Shown here one piece after another: positions 1-10,513 of a stretch of DNA of 64,000 bases (position 1 is its first letter; the number at the start of each line of letters is the position of its first letter). Position numbers and translations under genes: made by a program. Source of the stretch: Loktanella sp. IMCC34160 (lineage in GTDB: Bacteria; Pseudomonadota; Alphaproteobacteria; Rhodobacterales; Rhodobacteraceae); NCBI RefSeq assembly GCF_004145845.1, contig NZ_SELP01000003.1, positions 310,001-374,000 on the forward strand, written 5' to 3'. The notes below the pieces were generated by a model. That model ran no database searches and had not been told where the DNA came from. It saw nothing but the letters and a program-made list of their open reading frames with translations.

Positions 1-1
1 C

Positions 2-1375
2 GAATTCACCGTGGATCAGGCCAAGCAGTACATGGACGATCCGCAGATCGGCGATACCTACACCGAAGAAGTGCCGCCGGTCGAACTGGGCCGGATCGCG
101 GCCCAATCGGCCAAGCAGGTGATCCTTCAGAAGGTCCGCGAAGCCGAGCGTGACAAGCAGTACGAAGAGTTCAAGGATCGCGCCGGAACCATCATCAACG
201 CGCTGGTCAAGCGCGAGGAATACGGCAACGTCATCGTTGACCTGAACCCGGGCGAAGGCGTTCTGCGCCGGAACGAGAAGATCGGCCGCGAAAGCTATCG
301 CCCGAACGACCGCATCCGCTGCTACATCAAGGACGTGCGCCGCGAACCGCGTGGCCCGCAGGTGTTCCTGTCGCGGACCGCGCCGGAATTCATGGCCGAG
401 CTGTTCAAGATGGAAGTGCCGGAAATCTACGAAGGCATCATCGAGATCAAGGCCGTGGCCCGCGATCCGGGCAGCCGTGCCAAGATTGCCGTTGTGTCCT
501 ATGACAACTCCATCGACCCGGTCGGCGCCTGCGTCGGTATGCGCGGCAGCCGCGTTCAGGCCGTCGTGAACGAGCTTCAGGGCGAAAAGATCGACATCAT
601 TCCGTGGAATGAAGACATGCCGACCTTCCTGGTGAACGCGCTTCAGCCCGCCGAGGTGTCGAAGGTCGTTCTGGATGAAGAGGCCGGCAAGATCGAGGTC
701 GTCGTTCCCGAAGAGCAGCTGTCGCTGGCCATTGGCCGGCGCGGTCAGAACGTGCGCCTTGCCTCGCAGTTGACCAACCTCGACATCGACATCATGACCG
801 AGGAGGAGGAATCCGCCCGCCGTCAGAAGGAATTCGAGGAACGCACCAAGCTGTTCATGGAAACCCTCGATCTGGACGAATTTTTTGCCCAGCTTCTGGT
901 GGCCGAAGGCTTCACTTCGCTTGAAGAAGTGGCCTATGTCGAAGTGGACGAGCTTCTGGTCATTGATGGCGTGGACGAAGGCACCGCAGGAGAATTGCAG
1001 GCCCGCGCCCGCGATTATCTTGATGCCCAGAACCGCAAGGCGCTGGAACATGCCCGCGAACTGGGCGTGGAAGACAGCCTTGTGAACTTCGAGGGCCTGA
1101 CCCCGCAGATGGTCGAGGCGCTGGCCGAGGACGGCGTGAAGACGCTGGAAGATTTCGCAACCTGCGCCGACTGGGAACTGGCCGGTGGCTGGACCACGAT
1201 CGACGGCGAACGGGTCAAGGACGATGGCCTGCTCGAGAAGTTCGACCTGAGCCTTGAAGAGGCGCAGGACCTGATCATGACCGCCCGCGTGATGCTGGGC
1301 TGGGTCGATCCGGCCGATCTCGCGGCGGATGAAGATGCCGAAGACGGCGAAACCGAAGAAGGGGCCGAGGCCTGA
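2..1375 (+). CDS. nusA: Transcription termination/antitermination factor NusA (5' end outside window)
   Basis: NusA binds RNA polymerase and nascent RNA and modulates pausing, termination and antitermination. The reading frame is open from base 2 with no start codon, so the N-terminal RNA-polymerase-binding domain is cut by the window edge; a GTG at 11 is only an internal codon. In order one sees the S1 domain, KH1 (GACVGMRGSRVQ), KH2 (SLAIGRRGQNVRLAS) and two acidic C-terminal helix-hairpin-helix-like repeats of the proteobacterial long-form NusA, ending in an acidic tail. It is followed 24 bases later by ylxR and then infB, the classical nusA operon order. Identity is secure; only the 5' extent is unknown. 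Confidence 0.97.
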   Translation, partial: EFTVDQAKQYMDDPQIGDTYTEEVPPVELGRIAAQSAKQVILQKVREAERDKQYEEFKDRAGTIINALVKREEYGNVIVDLNPGEGVLRRNEKIGRESYRPNDRIRCYIKDVRREPRGPQVFLSRTAPEFMAELFKMEVPEIYEGIIEIKAVARDPGSRAKIAVVSYDNSIDPVGACVGMRGSRVQAVVNELQGEKIDIIPWNEDMPTFLVNALQPAEVSKVVLDEEAGKIEVVVPEEQLSLAIGRRGQNVRLASQLTNLDIDIMTEEEESARRQKEFEERTKLFMETLDLDEFFAQLLVAEGFTSLEEVAYVEVDELLVIDGVDEGTAGELQARARDYLDAQNRKALEHARELGVEDSLVNFEGLTPQMVEALAEDGVKTLEDFATCADWELAGGWTTIDGERVKDDGLLEKFDLSLEEAQDLIMTARVMLGWVDPADLAADEDAEDGETEEGAEA

Positions 1376-1399
1376 TTTCAGGCATTGGTATTAACCGCA

Positions 1400-2035
1400 A
1401 TGGCGCGTGGTGGCCACAACAAGGACCGGTCCGAAGAGACCGAACGCCGGTGTATCGTCACCGGTGAGGTCCAGCCCAAGACGGGGTTGATCCGTTTCGT
1501 GATCGGCCCCGATGGGCAGGTCGTGCCCGATATCCTGGAAAAGCTTCCGGGTCGGGGCATGTGGGTCACGGCAAGTCGCGAAACCATCGGGAAGGCGGGC
1601 AAAGGCCAGTTTTCCCGGTCGGCGAAACAGCCCGTGACCGTGCCCGACGGGCTGGTCGATGAGGTCGAGCGGCAGCTTGCACGACGGGTGGTGGATCTGG
1701 TGGCGATGGCCCGCAAGGCCGGGCTCGCGGTCTGCGGTTTCGAAAAGGTAAAAGGGTGGCTGGCAGGCGGCGCGCAGGTGCGTGTTCTCATGCAGGCCTC
1801 CAACGGGTCCGAGCGCGGCAAGGCCAAGCTCTGGACCCCCGAAGGCGCCCGCTATTTCGGCTGTTTGACGGCCGAGGAATTGGGTTTGGCATTTGGGCGC
1901 CAAAGTGTGATACATGGCGCGCTCGCGACTGGCGGACTCAGCAACCGTGTTGTAGAGGAAGCCCTGAAGCTTAAGGGCATGCGCGAAGAAGACGGCGGCA
2001 AAGCGGCTGCCGGAAAGGAAAAAGTAGCTAAATGA
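1400..2035 (+). CDS. ylxR: YlxR (DUF448) RNA-binding protein fused to an L7Ae/YlxQ-like domain
   Basis: This 211-residue nucleic-acid-binding protein lies between nusA and infB. The N-terminal half has the YlxR signature (an RRCIVTGE start, then [11 protein letters not shown]). The C-terminal half (about residues 95-195), beginning [20 protein letters not shown], looks like the L7Ae/YlxQ K-turn-binding fold. Firmicutes encode these as two genes, ylxR and ylxQ, whereas a fused form is common in alphaproteobacteria. ATG at 1400 was chosen over an in-frame TTG at 1385 because family similarity begins there. The stop overlaps the infB ATG as ATGA, which implies translational coupling. The precise cellular role is unknown. 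Confidence 0.9.
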   Translation: MARGGHNKDRSEETERRCIVTGEVQPKTGLIRFVIGPDGQVVPDILEKLPGRGMWVTASRETIGKAGKGQFSRSAKQPVTVPDGLVDEVERQLARRVVDLVAMARKAGLAVCGFEKVKGWLAGGAQVRVLMQASNGSERGKAKLWTPEGARYFGCLTAEELGLAFGRQSVIHGALATGGLSNRVVEEALKLKGMREEDGGKAAAGKEKVAK

Positions 2036-4527
2036 GCGATAACGACGGCAAAAAGACTCTGGGTCTCGGTGGCTCGCGGCCTTCCAACGTGAAGCAGAGC
2101 TTCAGCCATGGCCGGACCAAGAACGTCGTGGTGGAAACCAAGCGCAAGCGCGTGGTGGTGCCCAAGCCGGGTGCCGCCGGGGCTGCCGGTGCGTCCGCCT
2201 CGCCAGTGAAAAGCGACCCGTCCAAACGTCCCGCCGGGATTTCGGACGCGGAACTTGAACGCCGGATGAAGGCGCTGGCCATGGCCAAGGCCCGCGAGGC
2301 CGAGGAATCCGCCAAGCGCGAAGCCGAGGAAAAGGCCCGCGCGGAAGAACGCGAGCGCCGCCGCGCCGAGGTCGAGGCCAAGGAGCGCGAGGACCGCGAG
2401 CGTGAAGAGCGCGCCCGGCAGAAGGCCGAGGAAGAAGAGCGCAAGAAGCTCAAGGCCGAGGAAACCGCCCGCAAGGCTGCTGCTGCCGCGCAGGAAGTTC
2501 CTGCCGCTGGGGATGCTGCCGCCGCAGGTGGACCGCGTGCGCCGGCCGGTGCCCGAAAGCCCGACCGTGAACGGGATCGCGGCGATGCGGGCAAAACCGC
2601 CCGGGTCAAGCCCGGCCGTGAAGATGAAGGCCGCCGGTCTGGCAAGCTGACCCTGAACCAGGCGCTGTCTGGTGAAGGCGGCCGCCAGCGGTCGCTTGCG
2701 TCGATGAAGCGCAAGCAGGAGCGCGCCCGTCAAAAGGCGATGGGCCAGCAGGTGGAACGCGAAAAGGTCGTGCGCGACGTTCAGGTGCCCGAGGCGATCG
2801 TGGTTGGCGAACTGGCCAACCGGATGGCGGAACGGGTTGCGGACGTGGTCAAGGCGCTGATGCAGAACGGCATCATGGCCACCCAGAACCAGACCATCGA
2901 CGCTGATACCGCGGAACTGATTGTCGAGGAATTCGGCCACCGCGTGGTTCGCGTGTCCGACGCCGATGTCGAGGACGTGATCGACAGCGTCGAGGACAAG
3001 CCCGAAGACCTGCAGTCCCGGCCGCCGGTCATCACCATCATGGGCCACGTCGACCACGGCAAGACCTCGCTTCTGGATGCGATCCGGAACGCGAATGTCA
3101 CCGCTGGCGAAGCGGGCGGGATTACCCAGCACATCGGCGCCTATCAGGTGACAACCGAAGGCGGGGCGGTTCTGACCTTCCTTGATACCCCCGGCCACGC
3201 GGCGTTCACGTCGATGCGGGCACGGGGTGCGCAGGTGACGGATATCGTCATCCTTGTGGTCGCCGCCGACGATGCGGTGATGCCGCAGACGATCGAGGCG
3301 ATCAACCACGCCAAGGCCGCCAAGGTTCCGATGATCATCGCGATCAACAAGTGCGACAAGGAAAGCGCGAACCCCGATAAGGTCCGTACCGACCTTCTGA
3401 TGCACGAAGTCGTGGTCGAAAAGATGTCCGGCGATGTGCAGGACGTCGAGGTGTCGGCCGTGACTGGCAAGGGTCTGGACGAACTGCTGGAAGCCATCGC
3501 GCTTCAGGCGGAGATCCTTGAACTGAAGGCCAACCCCGAACGGTCCGCCAAGGGCGCGGTGATCGAAGCCCAGCTTGACGTGGGCCGTGGCCCGGTCGCG
3601 ACCGTTCTGGTCGAGAACGGCACGCTGCGTCAGGGCGACATCTTTGTCGTGGGCGAACAGTGGGGCAAGGTCCGCGCGCTGATCAACGACCGTGGCGACC
3701 GCGTGCCGGAGGCCGGTCCGTCGGTTCCGGTCGAGGTGTTGGGTCTGAATGGCACGCCCGAGGCCGGCGACGTTCTGAACGTCGTCGATACCGAGGCGCA
3801 GGCCCGCGAGATCGCCGACTACCGCAAACAGGCCGCCAAGGACAAACGCGCCGCCGCCGGTGCCGCGACGACCCTTGAACAGCTGATGCAGAAGGCCAAG
3901 GACGACAAGAGCGTTTCGGAACTGCCCATCGTGGTCAAGGCCGACGTGCAGGGTTCGGCCGAGGCGATCGTTCAGGCGATGGAAAAGATCGGCAACGACG
4001 AGGTGCGCGTGCGCGTGCTGCACTATGGTGTGGGTGCGATCACCGAAACCGATATCGGCCTTGCCGAAGCATCGGGTGCGCCGGTCATCGGCTTTAACGT
4101 CCGGGCCAACGCGCCTGCGCGGAACGCCGCCAACCAAAAGGGCGTCGAGATCCGCTACTACTCGGTCATCTATGACCTTGTGGACGATGTGAAAGCGGCC
4201 GCGTCCGGCCTGCTGTCCGCCGAAATCCGCGAAAACTTCATCGGCTATGCGTCGATCAAAGAGGTCTTCAAGGTGTCCGGCGTCGGCAAGGTTGCGGGCT
4301 GTCTGGTCACCGAAGGGGTCGCCCGCCGGTCCGCCGGTGTCCGCCTGCTGCGCGACGACGTGGTGATCCACGAAGGCACGCTGAAGACGCTGAAGCGCTT
4401 CAAGGACGAGGTGAAGGAAGTCATCTCGGGCCAGGAATGCGGGATGGCGTTCGAAAACTACGACGACATCCGCCCGGGCGATGTAATCGAAATCTTCGAG
4501 CGGGAAGAAATCGAACGGTCGCTTTGA
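2032..4527 (+). CDS. infB: Translation initiation factor IF-2
   Basis: GTPase that delivers initiator fMet-tRNA to the ribosome. It has 831 residues, a usual length for alphaproteobacterial IF-2. The N-terminal 270 residues are low-complexity, with a highly charged Glu/Arg/Lys/Ala helical stretch at about 75-150. The GTPase core follows: G1 GHVDHGKTS near residue 340, G3 DTPGHAAFT near 385 and G4 NKCD near 440. Domains II-IV follow and the protein ends EREEIERSL. The start overlaps the ylxR stop (ATGA). A rho-independent terminator lies 17 bases after the stop, so this closes the nusA operon. Confidence 0.98.
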   Translation: MSDNDGKKTLGLGGSRPSNVKQSFSHGRTKNVVVETKRKRVVVPKPGAAGAAGASASPVKSDPSKRPAGISDAELERRMKALAMAKAREAEESAKREAEEKARAEERERRRAEVEAKEREDREREERARQKAEEEERKKLKAEETARKAAAAAQEVPAAGDAAAAGGPRAPAGARKPDRERDRGDAGKTARVKPGREDEGRRSGKLTLNQALSGEGGRQRSLASMKRKQERARQKAMGQQVEREKVVRDVQVPEAIVVGELANRMAERVADVVKALMQNGIMATQNQTIDADTAELIVEEFGHRVVRVSDADVEDVIDSVEDKPEDLQSRPPVITIMGHVDHGKTSLLDAIRNANVTAGEAGGITQHIGAYQVTTEGGAVLTFLDTPGHAAFTSMRARGAQVTDIVILVVAADDAVMPQTIEAINHAKAAKVPMIIAINKCDKESANPDKVRTDLLMHEVVVEKMSGDVQDVEVSAVTGKGLDELLEAIALQAEILELKANPERSAKGAVIEAQLDVGRGPVATVLVENGTLRQGDIFVVGEQWGKVRALINDRGDRVPEAGPSVPVEVLGLNGTPEAGDVLNVVDTEAQAREIADYRKQAAKDKRAAAGAATTLEQLMQKAKDDKSVSELPIVVKADVQGSAEAIVQAMEKIGNDEVRVRVLHYGVGAITETDIGLAEASGAPVIGFNVRANAPARNAANQKGVEIRYYSVIYDLVDDVKAAASGLLSAEIRENFIGYASIKEVFKVSGVGKVAGCLVTEGVARRSAGVRLLRDDVVIHEGTLKTLKRFKDEVKEVISGQECGMAFENYDDIRPGDVIEIFEREEIERSL

Positions 4528-4544
4528 TCAGTCGAACCAATCGC

Positions 4545-4575
4545 AAAAGGGCGGCTCAATCGAGCCGCCCTTTTT
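4545..4575 (+). terminator. Rho-independent terminator after infB
   Basis: A perfect 9-bp stem GGGCGGCTC/GAGCCGCCC with a 4-base loop is flanked by AAAA on the left and TTTTT on the right, 17 bases past the infB stop. It is the clearest intrinsic terminator in the window. Confidence 0.92.
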
Positions 4576-4647
4576 GTTTGCGAAATGGTCTCTATGACGG
4601 ACAGAACAGCCTGTTAGTCAGGTTAATGATCCGGTAGCTATTTTGAC

Positions 4648-5016
4648 ATGACCCGCTGGAACCAACTGCTCGAAGACCCTCGTCTGAGGCAAATTTCGAG
4701 GCTCCCCTTCGACAAAGCAGAGGCGGAGGCCAAGAACTTCATCGCCGAGGTTGGTTGCTCACTTCCAGCAAAGGTTCTGGCTCTATTAACTAGCTCCCAT
4801 GGTGCTGAACCTTCCAAGGTTTCTGAAGATACCGTGGATCACCTTGATCGACTATACTTCGAGTTGGAGGATGCCGGCGAGGAAGCGGAGTCGAGGCTCG
4901 CTTTCTCAGCGGCTCGATTAGCATCAGCTTACACGTATTTGCGCGATGCAAGAACAACAGACGACCTGATGCACGCTGTGTATGAAGCTCATCACGCAGC
5001 CATGTCGAGCAAGTAG
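4648..5016 (+). CDS. Hypothetical protein, AT-richer than its neighbours
   Basis: I do not recognise this 122-residue protein. It starts MTRWNQLLEDPRLRQISRLP, has no signal peptide or membrane segment, and looks soluble, helical and acidic, with a Glu/Ala-rich middle. It stands alone between the infB terminator and the convergent mutT-argJ-parvulin operon. Codons such as TTA, ACT, AGC and CTA are more frequent than in the GC-rich neighbours, which hints at separate acquisition. No good Shine-Dalgarno is visible before the ATG (TAGCTATTTTGAC). It may be a strain-specific gene. Confidence 0.6.
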   Translation: MTRWNQLLEDPRLRQISRLPFDKAEAEAKNFIAEVGCSLPAKVLALLTSSHGAEPSKVSEDTVDHLDRLYFELEDAGEEAESRLAFSAARLASAYTYLRDARTTDDLMHAVYEAHHAAMSSK

Positions 5017-5043
5017 AGGCCCACAGCGGTTACCTGGCTCTAG

Positions 5044-5448
5044 CTAAAGCCAATCCCTCAAGATCGGGATCAGGGGGATGTCGGCGGGGGGCATGGGGTA
5101 GTCCCGCAGGTCTTTGGCCCGCACCCATTTGAGCGTTTGCCCCTCTTGCGCGACGGGCGTTCCTTCCCATCTGCGGCAGGCAAACAGCGGCATCAGCAGG
5201 TGGAAATCGTCATAGCTGTGGCTGGCGAAGGTCAGCGGCGCGAGGCAGGAGGACCATGTGTCGATCCCCAGTTCCTCGTGCAATTCCCGGATCAGCGCGG
5301 CCTCGGGCGTCTCGCCCGCTTCCACCTTGCCGCCCGGAAACTCCCACAGCCCCGCCATGGATTTCCCTTCTGGCCGCTGGGCCAGAAGGATCCGCCCGTC
5401 GGCGTCGATCAGCGCCACGGCAGAGACAAGGACGACCTTTTTCGTCAC
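5044..5448 (-). CDS. mutT: MutT-type Nudix hydrolase (8-oxo-dGTP diphosphatase)
   Basis: A 134-residue Nudix enzyme expected to hydrolyse oxidised dGTP to the monophosphate and so prevent mutagenic incorporation. The Nudix box spans residues 40-62: Gly40, five residues, Glu46, seven residues, then Arg54-Glu55-Leu56, Glu58-Glu59 and Gly61. The motif WEFPGGK just before it is typical of MutT. The start is a GTG at 5448 that overlaps the argJ stop as GTGA, so translation is probably coupled. The frame stays open far upstream, antisense-like within argJ, but that part is not protein-like. The neighbouring order parvulin-argJ-mutT is familiar in Rhodobacterales. Confidence 0.9.
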   Translation of the reverse strand: MTKKVVLVSAVALIDADGRILLAQRPEGKSMAGLWEFPGGKVEAGETPEAALIRELHEELGIDTWSSCLAPLTFASHSYDDFHLLMPLFACRRWEGTPVAQEGQTLKWVRAKDLRDYPMPPADIPLIPILRDWL

Positions 5449-6659
5449 GACCGGTAGTCCGCGTTGATGTCGATGTAGCCGTGGGTCAGGTCGCAGGTCC
5501 AGACGGTCGAGGCGCCATCGGCAAGCCCGAGGTCCACGCCGATGACCAGTTCCTGCCCCTTCATATAGGCCGAGGCCGCCTCTTCGCTGTAGGAGGGCGA
5601 GACCCAGCCGTTTTCGGCGACGGTAATATCGCCAAAGCGGATCGACAGGCGGTCGCGGTCGGCCTCTGCTCCGGATTTTCCGACAGCCATGACGACCCGG
5701 CCCCAATTCGCGTCTTCCCCGGCGATGGCCGTTTTGACCAGTGGTGAATTGGCGATGGCCAGCGCGACCCGGTGGGCATCGGCGTTGTTGCGCGCGCCGG
5801 TCACGGCGACCTCGACGAATTTCGTTGCGCCTTCGCCGTCGCGGACGACCTGATGGGCAAGGTCCATCATCACGGATTTCATCGCCGCTTCGAAATCGGC
5901 GTTGCCGTCGCAATTGGCCCCCGATGCTCCGGTCGCACCGACCAGAAGCGTGTCCGAGGTCGATGTGTCGCTGTCGACCGTGATGCAGTTGAAGGTTACG
6001 TCGGTCAGGCGGCTGACCACATCCTGAAGCGCGGCGCGGCTGATCTTGGCGTCGGTGAAGATATAAACCAGCATCGTCGCCATATCGGGCGCGATCATGC
6101 CCGAGCCCTTGGCGATGCCTGCGATTCTCACCGGCTTGCCGTCCACGGTGATCTCGGCACTGGCACCCTTGGGAAAGGTGTCGGTGGTCATGATCGCCCG
6201 TGCCGCCGCCTCGATCCCGCCGGCATCCAGCGTGCTGTTGAGGTGTTCCAGTTTGGCGATGATCCGATCGTGCGGCAGGGGTTCGCCGATCACCCCGGTG
6301 GAAGAGGTGAAGACCCGCCCCGCATCCGTGCCGGTGACCGAGGCAACTGCCGCGGTGATTTCGGCCACTGACCGTTCCCCGGCCCCCCCGGTGAAGGCGT
6401 TGGAATTGCCAGAGTTCACGAGGATCGCGGCCGGTCCGGTGCCGTCCTGCCCGATCTTTGCCTCGCAATCCCGAACCGGGGCGGATCGCGTGGCGGACCG
6501 GGTGAAGGTGCCCGCCACAACGGACCCTTCAGCCAATTCGGCAAGCATCACATCCGTGCGCCCCTTGTAGCGCACCCCGGCGGCCACGGTGGCAAATCGA
6601 ACTCCGTCAATGACGGGCAGCGACGGAAAGGCGGCGGGGGCAAGCGGAGAGATGGCCAT
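5445..6659 (-). CDS. argJ: Bifunctional glutamate N-acetyltransferase / amino-acid N-acetyltransferase ArgJ
   Basis: Enzyme of the cyclic arginine pathway: it moves the acetyl group from N-acetylornithine to glutamate and can also use acetyl-CoA. It has 404 residues. The self-cleavage site lies in [14 protein letters not shown], with Thr195 the expected new N-terminal nucleophile after the Ala194-Thr195 break. The glycine-rich substrate-binding segment and the C-terminal YINADYRS match the family. It is the second gene of a minus-strand operon, starting 6 bases after the parvulin stop and overlapping mutT by four bases. Confidence 0.97.
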   Translation of the reverse strand: MAISPLAPAAFPSLPVIDGVRFATVAAGVRYKGRTDVMLAELAEGSVVAGTFTRSATRSAPVRDCEAKIGQDGTGPAAILVNSGNSNAFTGGAGERSVAEITAAVASVTGTDAGRVFTSSTGVIGEPLPHDRIIAKLEHLNSTLDAGGIEAAARAIMTTDTFPKGASAEITVDGKPVRIAGIAKGSGMIAPDMATMLVYIFTDAKISRAALQDVVSRLTDVTFNCITVDSDTSTSDTLLVGATGASGANCDGNADFEAAMKSVMMDLAHQVVRDGEGATKFVEVAVTGARNNADAHRVALAIANSPLVKTAIAGEDANWGRVVMAVGKSGAEADRDRLSIRFGDITVAENGWVSPSYSEEAASAYMKGQELVIGVDLGLADGASTVWTCDLTHGYIDINADYRS

Positions 6660-6665
6660 GGGTGA

Positions 6666-7508
6666 TTATTCGTCCAGAAGATCAAGGTTGCCGAGAATCG
6701 CGGGGTCGAACGCCCCTTCCTCTGGCAGCGAGATTTCCGCGCTTTCCTGCAAGTCGGCAAGGGCGGAATCGATCGCCTCTTGCTGAATCTGGGCGACGAG
6801 TTCGTCGCGAACCTGATCCAGGCCGGGGGCTTCCTTGATCCGGCTGTCGTTCAGTTTCACGACATGCCAGCCAAACTGGGTCTGGACCGGTTCGGAAATG
6901 GCGCCGACCTCGAGCCCGACAACGGCGGCTTCGAATTCCGGCACCATCATGCCCGGACCAAACCAACCGAGCTCTCCTCCGTTCGGACCAGACGGGCCGG
7001 TCGAAATCTCGCGCGCCGTCTCTGCAAAATCGGCGCCTTCGTTCAGCCGGACGATGACGGCGGCGGCCTCTTCCTCGGTCTCAACAAGGATATGCGAGGC
7101 GTTGAACTCGTATTCCGGTTCGGCATTGGCAAAGCGTGCCTCGTAGGCGGCCTGAAGCGCCTCTTCGGTGACGGCGGAATCGGTGATGTCGCTGATAATC
7201 TCGCCGGCAAGCATCGACCGAAGCTGGACATCAATCGCGATCTGAACCCGCGCCGGAGTTTCCTGCATCTGGTCCGCCAGAAGCTGTTGCTGGACCATCT
7301 GGTCGATCAGGCCCTCCCACAGCACGTCGGCCGGCAGCTGTTGATACTGGGCGGGCAATTGGGTGCGGGCAACGATCAGTTCACCAAGCGTGATATCCGT
7401 TCCGTTCACCGTCGCAACGACCGTCTGCGCGGTCGGGTCTTCGGCCAAAACGGCGGTCGATGTGACCGCAAACAGTCCGGCGGCAAGAATGGTGGCAGAT
7501 TTCAGCAT
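6666..7508 (-). CDS. Periplasmic peptidyl-prolyl cis-trans isomerase, parvulin (PpiC/SurA-like)
   Basis: An exported foldase of 280 residues. Residues 1-22 are a signal peptide with a probable cut after AVLA. A helical N-terminal region follows, then a parvulin domain at about 133-222 (SHILVETEEEA, GGELGWFGPG, PVQTQFGWHVVKL). An acidic C-terminal tail ends NLDLLDE. It is probably active on exported or outer-membrane proteins. It is transcribed divergently from secA, which fits a link to secretion, and it leads the argJ-mutT operon. Confidence 0.92.
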   Translation of the reverse strand: MLKSATILAAGLFAVTSTAVLAEDPTAQTVVATVNGTDITLGELIVARTQLPAQYQQLPADVLWEGLIDQMVQQQLLADQMQETPARVQIAIDVQLRSMLAGEIISDITDSAVTEEALQAAYEARFANAEPEYEFNASHILVETEEEAAAVIVRLNEGADFAETAREISTGPSGPNGGELGWFGPGMMVPEFEAAVVGLEVGAISEPVQTQFGWHVVKLNDSRIKEAPGLDQVRDELVAQIQQEAIDSALADLQESAEISLPEEGAFDPAILGNLDLLDE

Positions 7509-7547
7509 TTGTTGATCCCTTGCTTGGCCTCACGGGGTCGCGCGGCG

Positions 7548-7576
7548 TTGACACTCCATAACCCGGCCCTTACATC
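7548..7576 (+). promoter_or_regulatory. Candidate sigma-70 promoter of secA
   Basis: TTGACA at 7548-7553 is followed by a 17-base spacer and TACATC at 7571-7576 in the divergent parvulin/secA gap. The -35 is a consensus match and the -10 is acceptable. Transcription from here would give a leader of roughly 110 bases before the secA ATG at 7698. Confidence 0.5.
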
Positions 7577-7697
7577 CTTTGCAGGCTCCGAGGGGGCCGT
7601 CTTGGACCCTGTTTAGGCTGCTGTCCCGGGGCCTACAAGCAACCTCCTCATCATATAGACGTCAGTTAGGCTCCGGTCTCCGGGGCATGGAGAGAAC

Positions 7698-10409
7698 ATG
7701 CTGGGTATCGGAACGCTTGCCAGGAAGGTTTTTGGCACCCCGAACGATCGCAAGGTCAAGGCAACCCGTCCGATCATAGACAAGATCAACGCGCTGGAGC
7801 CGGACTTTGAAAAACTGTCCGACGAGGGGCTGAAAGCAAAGACCGAGGAACTGGCAAAGCGGGCGATGGGCGGCGAAAGCCTTGATGCGCTTCTGCCCGA
7901 AGCCTTCGCCAACTGCCGAGAGGCCGCGCGTCGTGCGCTTGGCCTGCGGGCCTTTGACGTTCAGTTGATGGGCGGCATCTTCCTGCATCAGGGCAACATC
8001 GCCGAAATGAAGACCGGCGAAGGCAAGACCCTTGTCGCGACCTTCCCGGCCTACCTGAATGCGCTGAACGGCAAGGGTGTGCATGTCGTTACTGTGAACG
8101 ATTACCTTGCCCGTCGTGACGCGGAATGGATGAGCAAGGTCTACGGTGCGCTTGGCCTGACCACCGGCGTGATCTATTCGCAGCAGCCCGAGGTCGAGAA
8201 GAAGGCCGCCTATAACTGCGACATCACCTACGCCACCAACAACGAACTTGGGTTCGACTATCTGCGCGACAACATGAAGTCCGAACTGGGCCAGATGATG
8301 CAGCGCGGGCATAACTTTGCCATCGTTGACGAAGTCGACTCGATCCTTGTGGACGAGGCCCGGACACCGCTGATCATTTCCGGCCCGTCGCAGGACCGGT
8401 CGGATCTTTACGTCACCATCGACAAGATGATCCCGGACCTGAAGGACGAGCATTTCACGCTGGATGAAAAGGCGCGCTCGGCCACCTTCACCGATGATGG
8501 CAACGAGTATTTGGAACGGAAACTGCGGTTCGAAGGTCTGCTGCCGAAAGAGCAGAGCCTTTACGACCCTGAAAGCACCTCGCTTGTTCACCACGTGAAC
8601 CAGGCGCTGCGCGCCCACAAGCTGTTCCAGCGCGACAAGGACTATATGGTGCGAGACGGTCAGGTCATGCTGGTTGACGAATTCACTGGCCGGATGATGG
8701 TTGGCCGCCGCCTGTCCGATGGTCTGCATCAGGCGATCGAAGCGAAAGAAGGCTGCCAGATCCAGCCCGAGAACGTGACGTTGGCCAGTGTTACCTACCA
8801 AAACTACTTCCGTCTTTATTCCAAGCTTGCGGGCATGACCGGCACGGCGCTGACCGAGGCCGAGGAATTCATGGAAATCTACAAACTGGGCGTGGTCGAG
8901 GTTCCGACGAACCGCCCCGTTGCCCGGATTGACGAACACGATCAGGTGTATCGCACGGCCAAGGAAAAATACGACGGCATCGTCAAGGCGATCCAGGAAG
9001 CCCACGCAAAGGGTCAGCCGATCCTTGTCGGCACCACTTCGATCGAGAAGTCCGAACTTCTGTCGAACCTTCTGACCAACGCGGGCATCAAGCATAACGT
9101 TCTGAACGCCCGTCAGCACGAACAGGAAGCGCAGATCGTTGCCGACGCCGGCAAGCTTGGCGCGGTGACCATCGCCACAAACATGGCTGGTCGTGGGACC
9201 GACATCAAATTGGGCGGCAACGTCGAATTCAAGGTGATGGAAGCCATTGCCGCCAACCCCGATGGCGACCACGCGGCGATCCGCGCCCAGATCGAGGCTG
9301 ATCACAAGGCGGACGAAGACGCGGTGAAAGCCGCTGGCGGTCTGTTCGTTCTCGCCACTGAACGCCACGAAAGCCGCCGGATCGACAACCAGCTGCGCGG
9401 CCGGTCCGGTCGTCAGGGTGACCCGGGGCGGTCCTCCTTCTTCCTGTCGCTTGAAGATGATCTGATGCGCATCTTCGGGTCCGAGCGGCTCGACAAGGTG
9501 CTGTCGTCGCTTGGGATGAAGGAAGGCGAAGCAATTGTTCACCCTTGGGTCAACAAGTCGCTTGAACGGGCCCAGGCCAAGGTCGAAGGCCGCAACTTTG
9601 ACATCCGCAAGCAGCTTCTGAAGTTTGACGACGTGATGAACGACCAGCGGAAGGTCATTTTCTCGCAGCGCCGCGAAATCATGGAGGCGCAGGATCTGGA
9701 AGAGATCGTCGCCGACATGCGCCATCAGGTTGTCGATGATCTTGTCGATCAGCACATGCCGCCCCGGTCCTACGCGGATCAGTGGGATGTGGAAGGTCTG
9801 GCCAACGATTCCAAGGCGTTTCTGGGCGTGGATGCGCCGGTTGCCGAATGGGCGGCCGAGGAAGGCGTGGACCAGTCCGATCTGAGCGAACGTCTGATCG
9901 AAGCTGTCGACAAGTCCATGGCCGAGAAGGCAGCGGTGTTCGGTGCCGAGACGATGCGGTCCATCGAAAAGCAGATCCTTCTGCAAACCATCGACGCGAA
10001 ATGGCGCGAACACCTTCTGACGCTTGAACATCTGCGGTCGGTCGTCGGGTTCCGGGGCTATGCCCAGCGCGACCCGCTGAACGAATACAAGACCGAAAGC
10101 TTCCAGCTGTTCGAATCCCTTCTGGACGGTCTGCGGACCGAGGTGACCCAGAAGCTTGCGCAGGTGCGCCCGATGACCGAGGAAGAACAGCGCGCGATGA
10201 TGGACCAGCTGCGCGAACAGCAGGCCCGGCTTCAGGCGCAGGCAAAGGCCGCCGCGGCCGGACCTGCGGCAGGTGCTGCGGCTGCTGGCACGGCGCTTGC
10301 AGGGTTCGACGAAACCAACCCGGCAACTTGGGGAAACCCCGGCCGAAACGACCCCTGCCCCTGTGGATCGGGCGATAAATTCAAGCACTGCCACGGCCGT
10401 CTCGCCTGA
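7698..10409 (+). CDS. secA: Preprotein translocase ATPase SecA
   Basis: Motor ATPase of Sec export. It has 903 residues, normal length. Walker A is [11 protein letters not shown] (about 104-114) and the DEAD-type Walker B lies in [15 protein letters not shown] (about 208-222). The preprotein-binding, helical-wing and scaffold regions follow. A Gln/Ala-rich linker leads to the C-terminal zinc (SEC-C) motif, with Cys887, Cys889, Cys898 and His899 (CPCGSG..KHCH), which in other bacteria binds SecB. The start is supported by GGAGAGA five bases upstream. A weak hairpin at 10445-10461 lies downstream, but there is no convincing terminator. Confidence 0.98.
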   Translation: MLGIGTLARKVFGTPNDRKVKATRPIIDKINALEPDFEKLSDEGLKAKTEELAKRAMGGESLDALLPEAFANCREAARRALGLRAFDVQLMGGIFLHQGNIAEMKTGEGKTLVATFPAYLNALNGKGVHVVTVNDYLARRDAEWMSKVYGALGLTTGVIYSQQPEVEKKAAYNCDITYATNNELGFDYLRDNMKSELGQMMQRGHNFAIVDEVDSILVDEARTPLIISGPSQDRSDLYVTIDKMIPDLKDEHFTLDEKARSATFTDDGNEYLERKLRFEGLLPKEQSLYDPESTSLVHHVNQALRAHKLFQRDKDYMVRDGQVMLVDEFTGRMMVGRRLSDGLHQAIEAKEGCQIQPENVTLASVTYQNYFRLYSKLAGMTGTALTEAEEFMEIYKLGVVEVPTNRPVARIDEHDQVYRTAKEKYDGIVKAIQEAHAKGQPILVGTTSIEKSELLSNLLTNAGIKHNVLNARQHEQEAQIVADAGKLGAVTIATNMAGRGTDIKLGGNVEFKVMEAIAANPDGDHAAIRAQIEADHKADEDAVKAAGGLFVLATERHESRRIDNQLRGRSGRQGDPGRSSFFLSLEDDLMRIFGSERLDKVLSSLGMKEGEAIVHPWVNKSLERAQAKVEGRNFDIRKQLLKFDDVMNDQRKVIFSQRREIMEAQDLEEIVADMRHQVVDDLVDQHMPPRSYADQWDVEGLANDSKAFLGVDAPVAEWAAEEGVDQSDLSERLIEAVDKSMAEKAAVFGAETMRSIEKQILLQTIDAKWREHLLTLEHLRSVVGFRGYAQRDPLNEYKTESFQLFESLLDGLRTEVTQKLAQVRPMTEEEQRAMMDQLREQQARLQAQAKAAAAGPAAGAAAAGTALAGFDETNPATWGNPGRNDPCPCGSGDKFKHCHGRLA

Positions 10410-10513
10410 TCGCCGCCGCAATTCGGTCGGAATCTTTCCCTGTGGTCGTCCTTCGGGCGACACTTTGAAACGGCAGTCTCCTTCTCAAACCTATGGTGGA
10501 GAGGGAGACAGTC

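Noticed and set aside
1852-4371. Long minus-strand open frame (839 codons) opposite ylxR and infB
   Set aside because: It is antisense to well-identified genes, has His/Asp/Gly-rich composition typical of high-GC shadow frames, and matches no family.
7662-10463. Long minus-strand open frame opposite secA
   Set aside because: secA is unmistakable on the plus strand; the antisense product is composition-biased and lacks domains.
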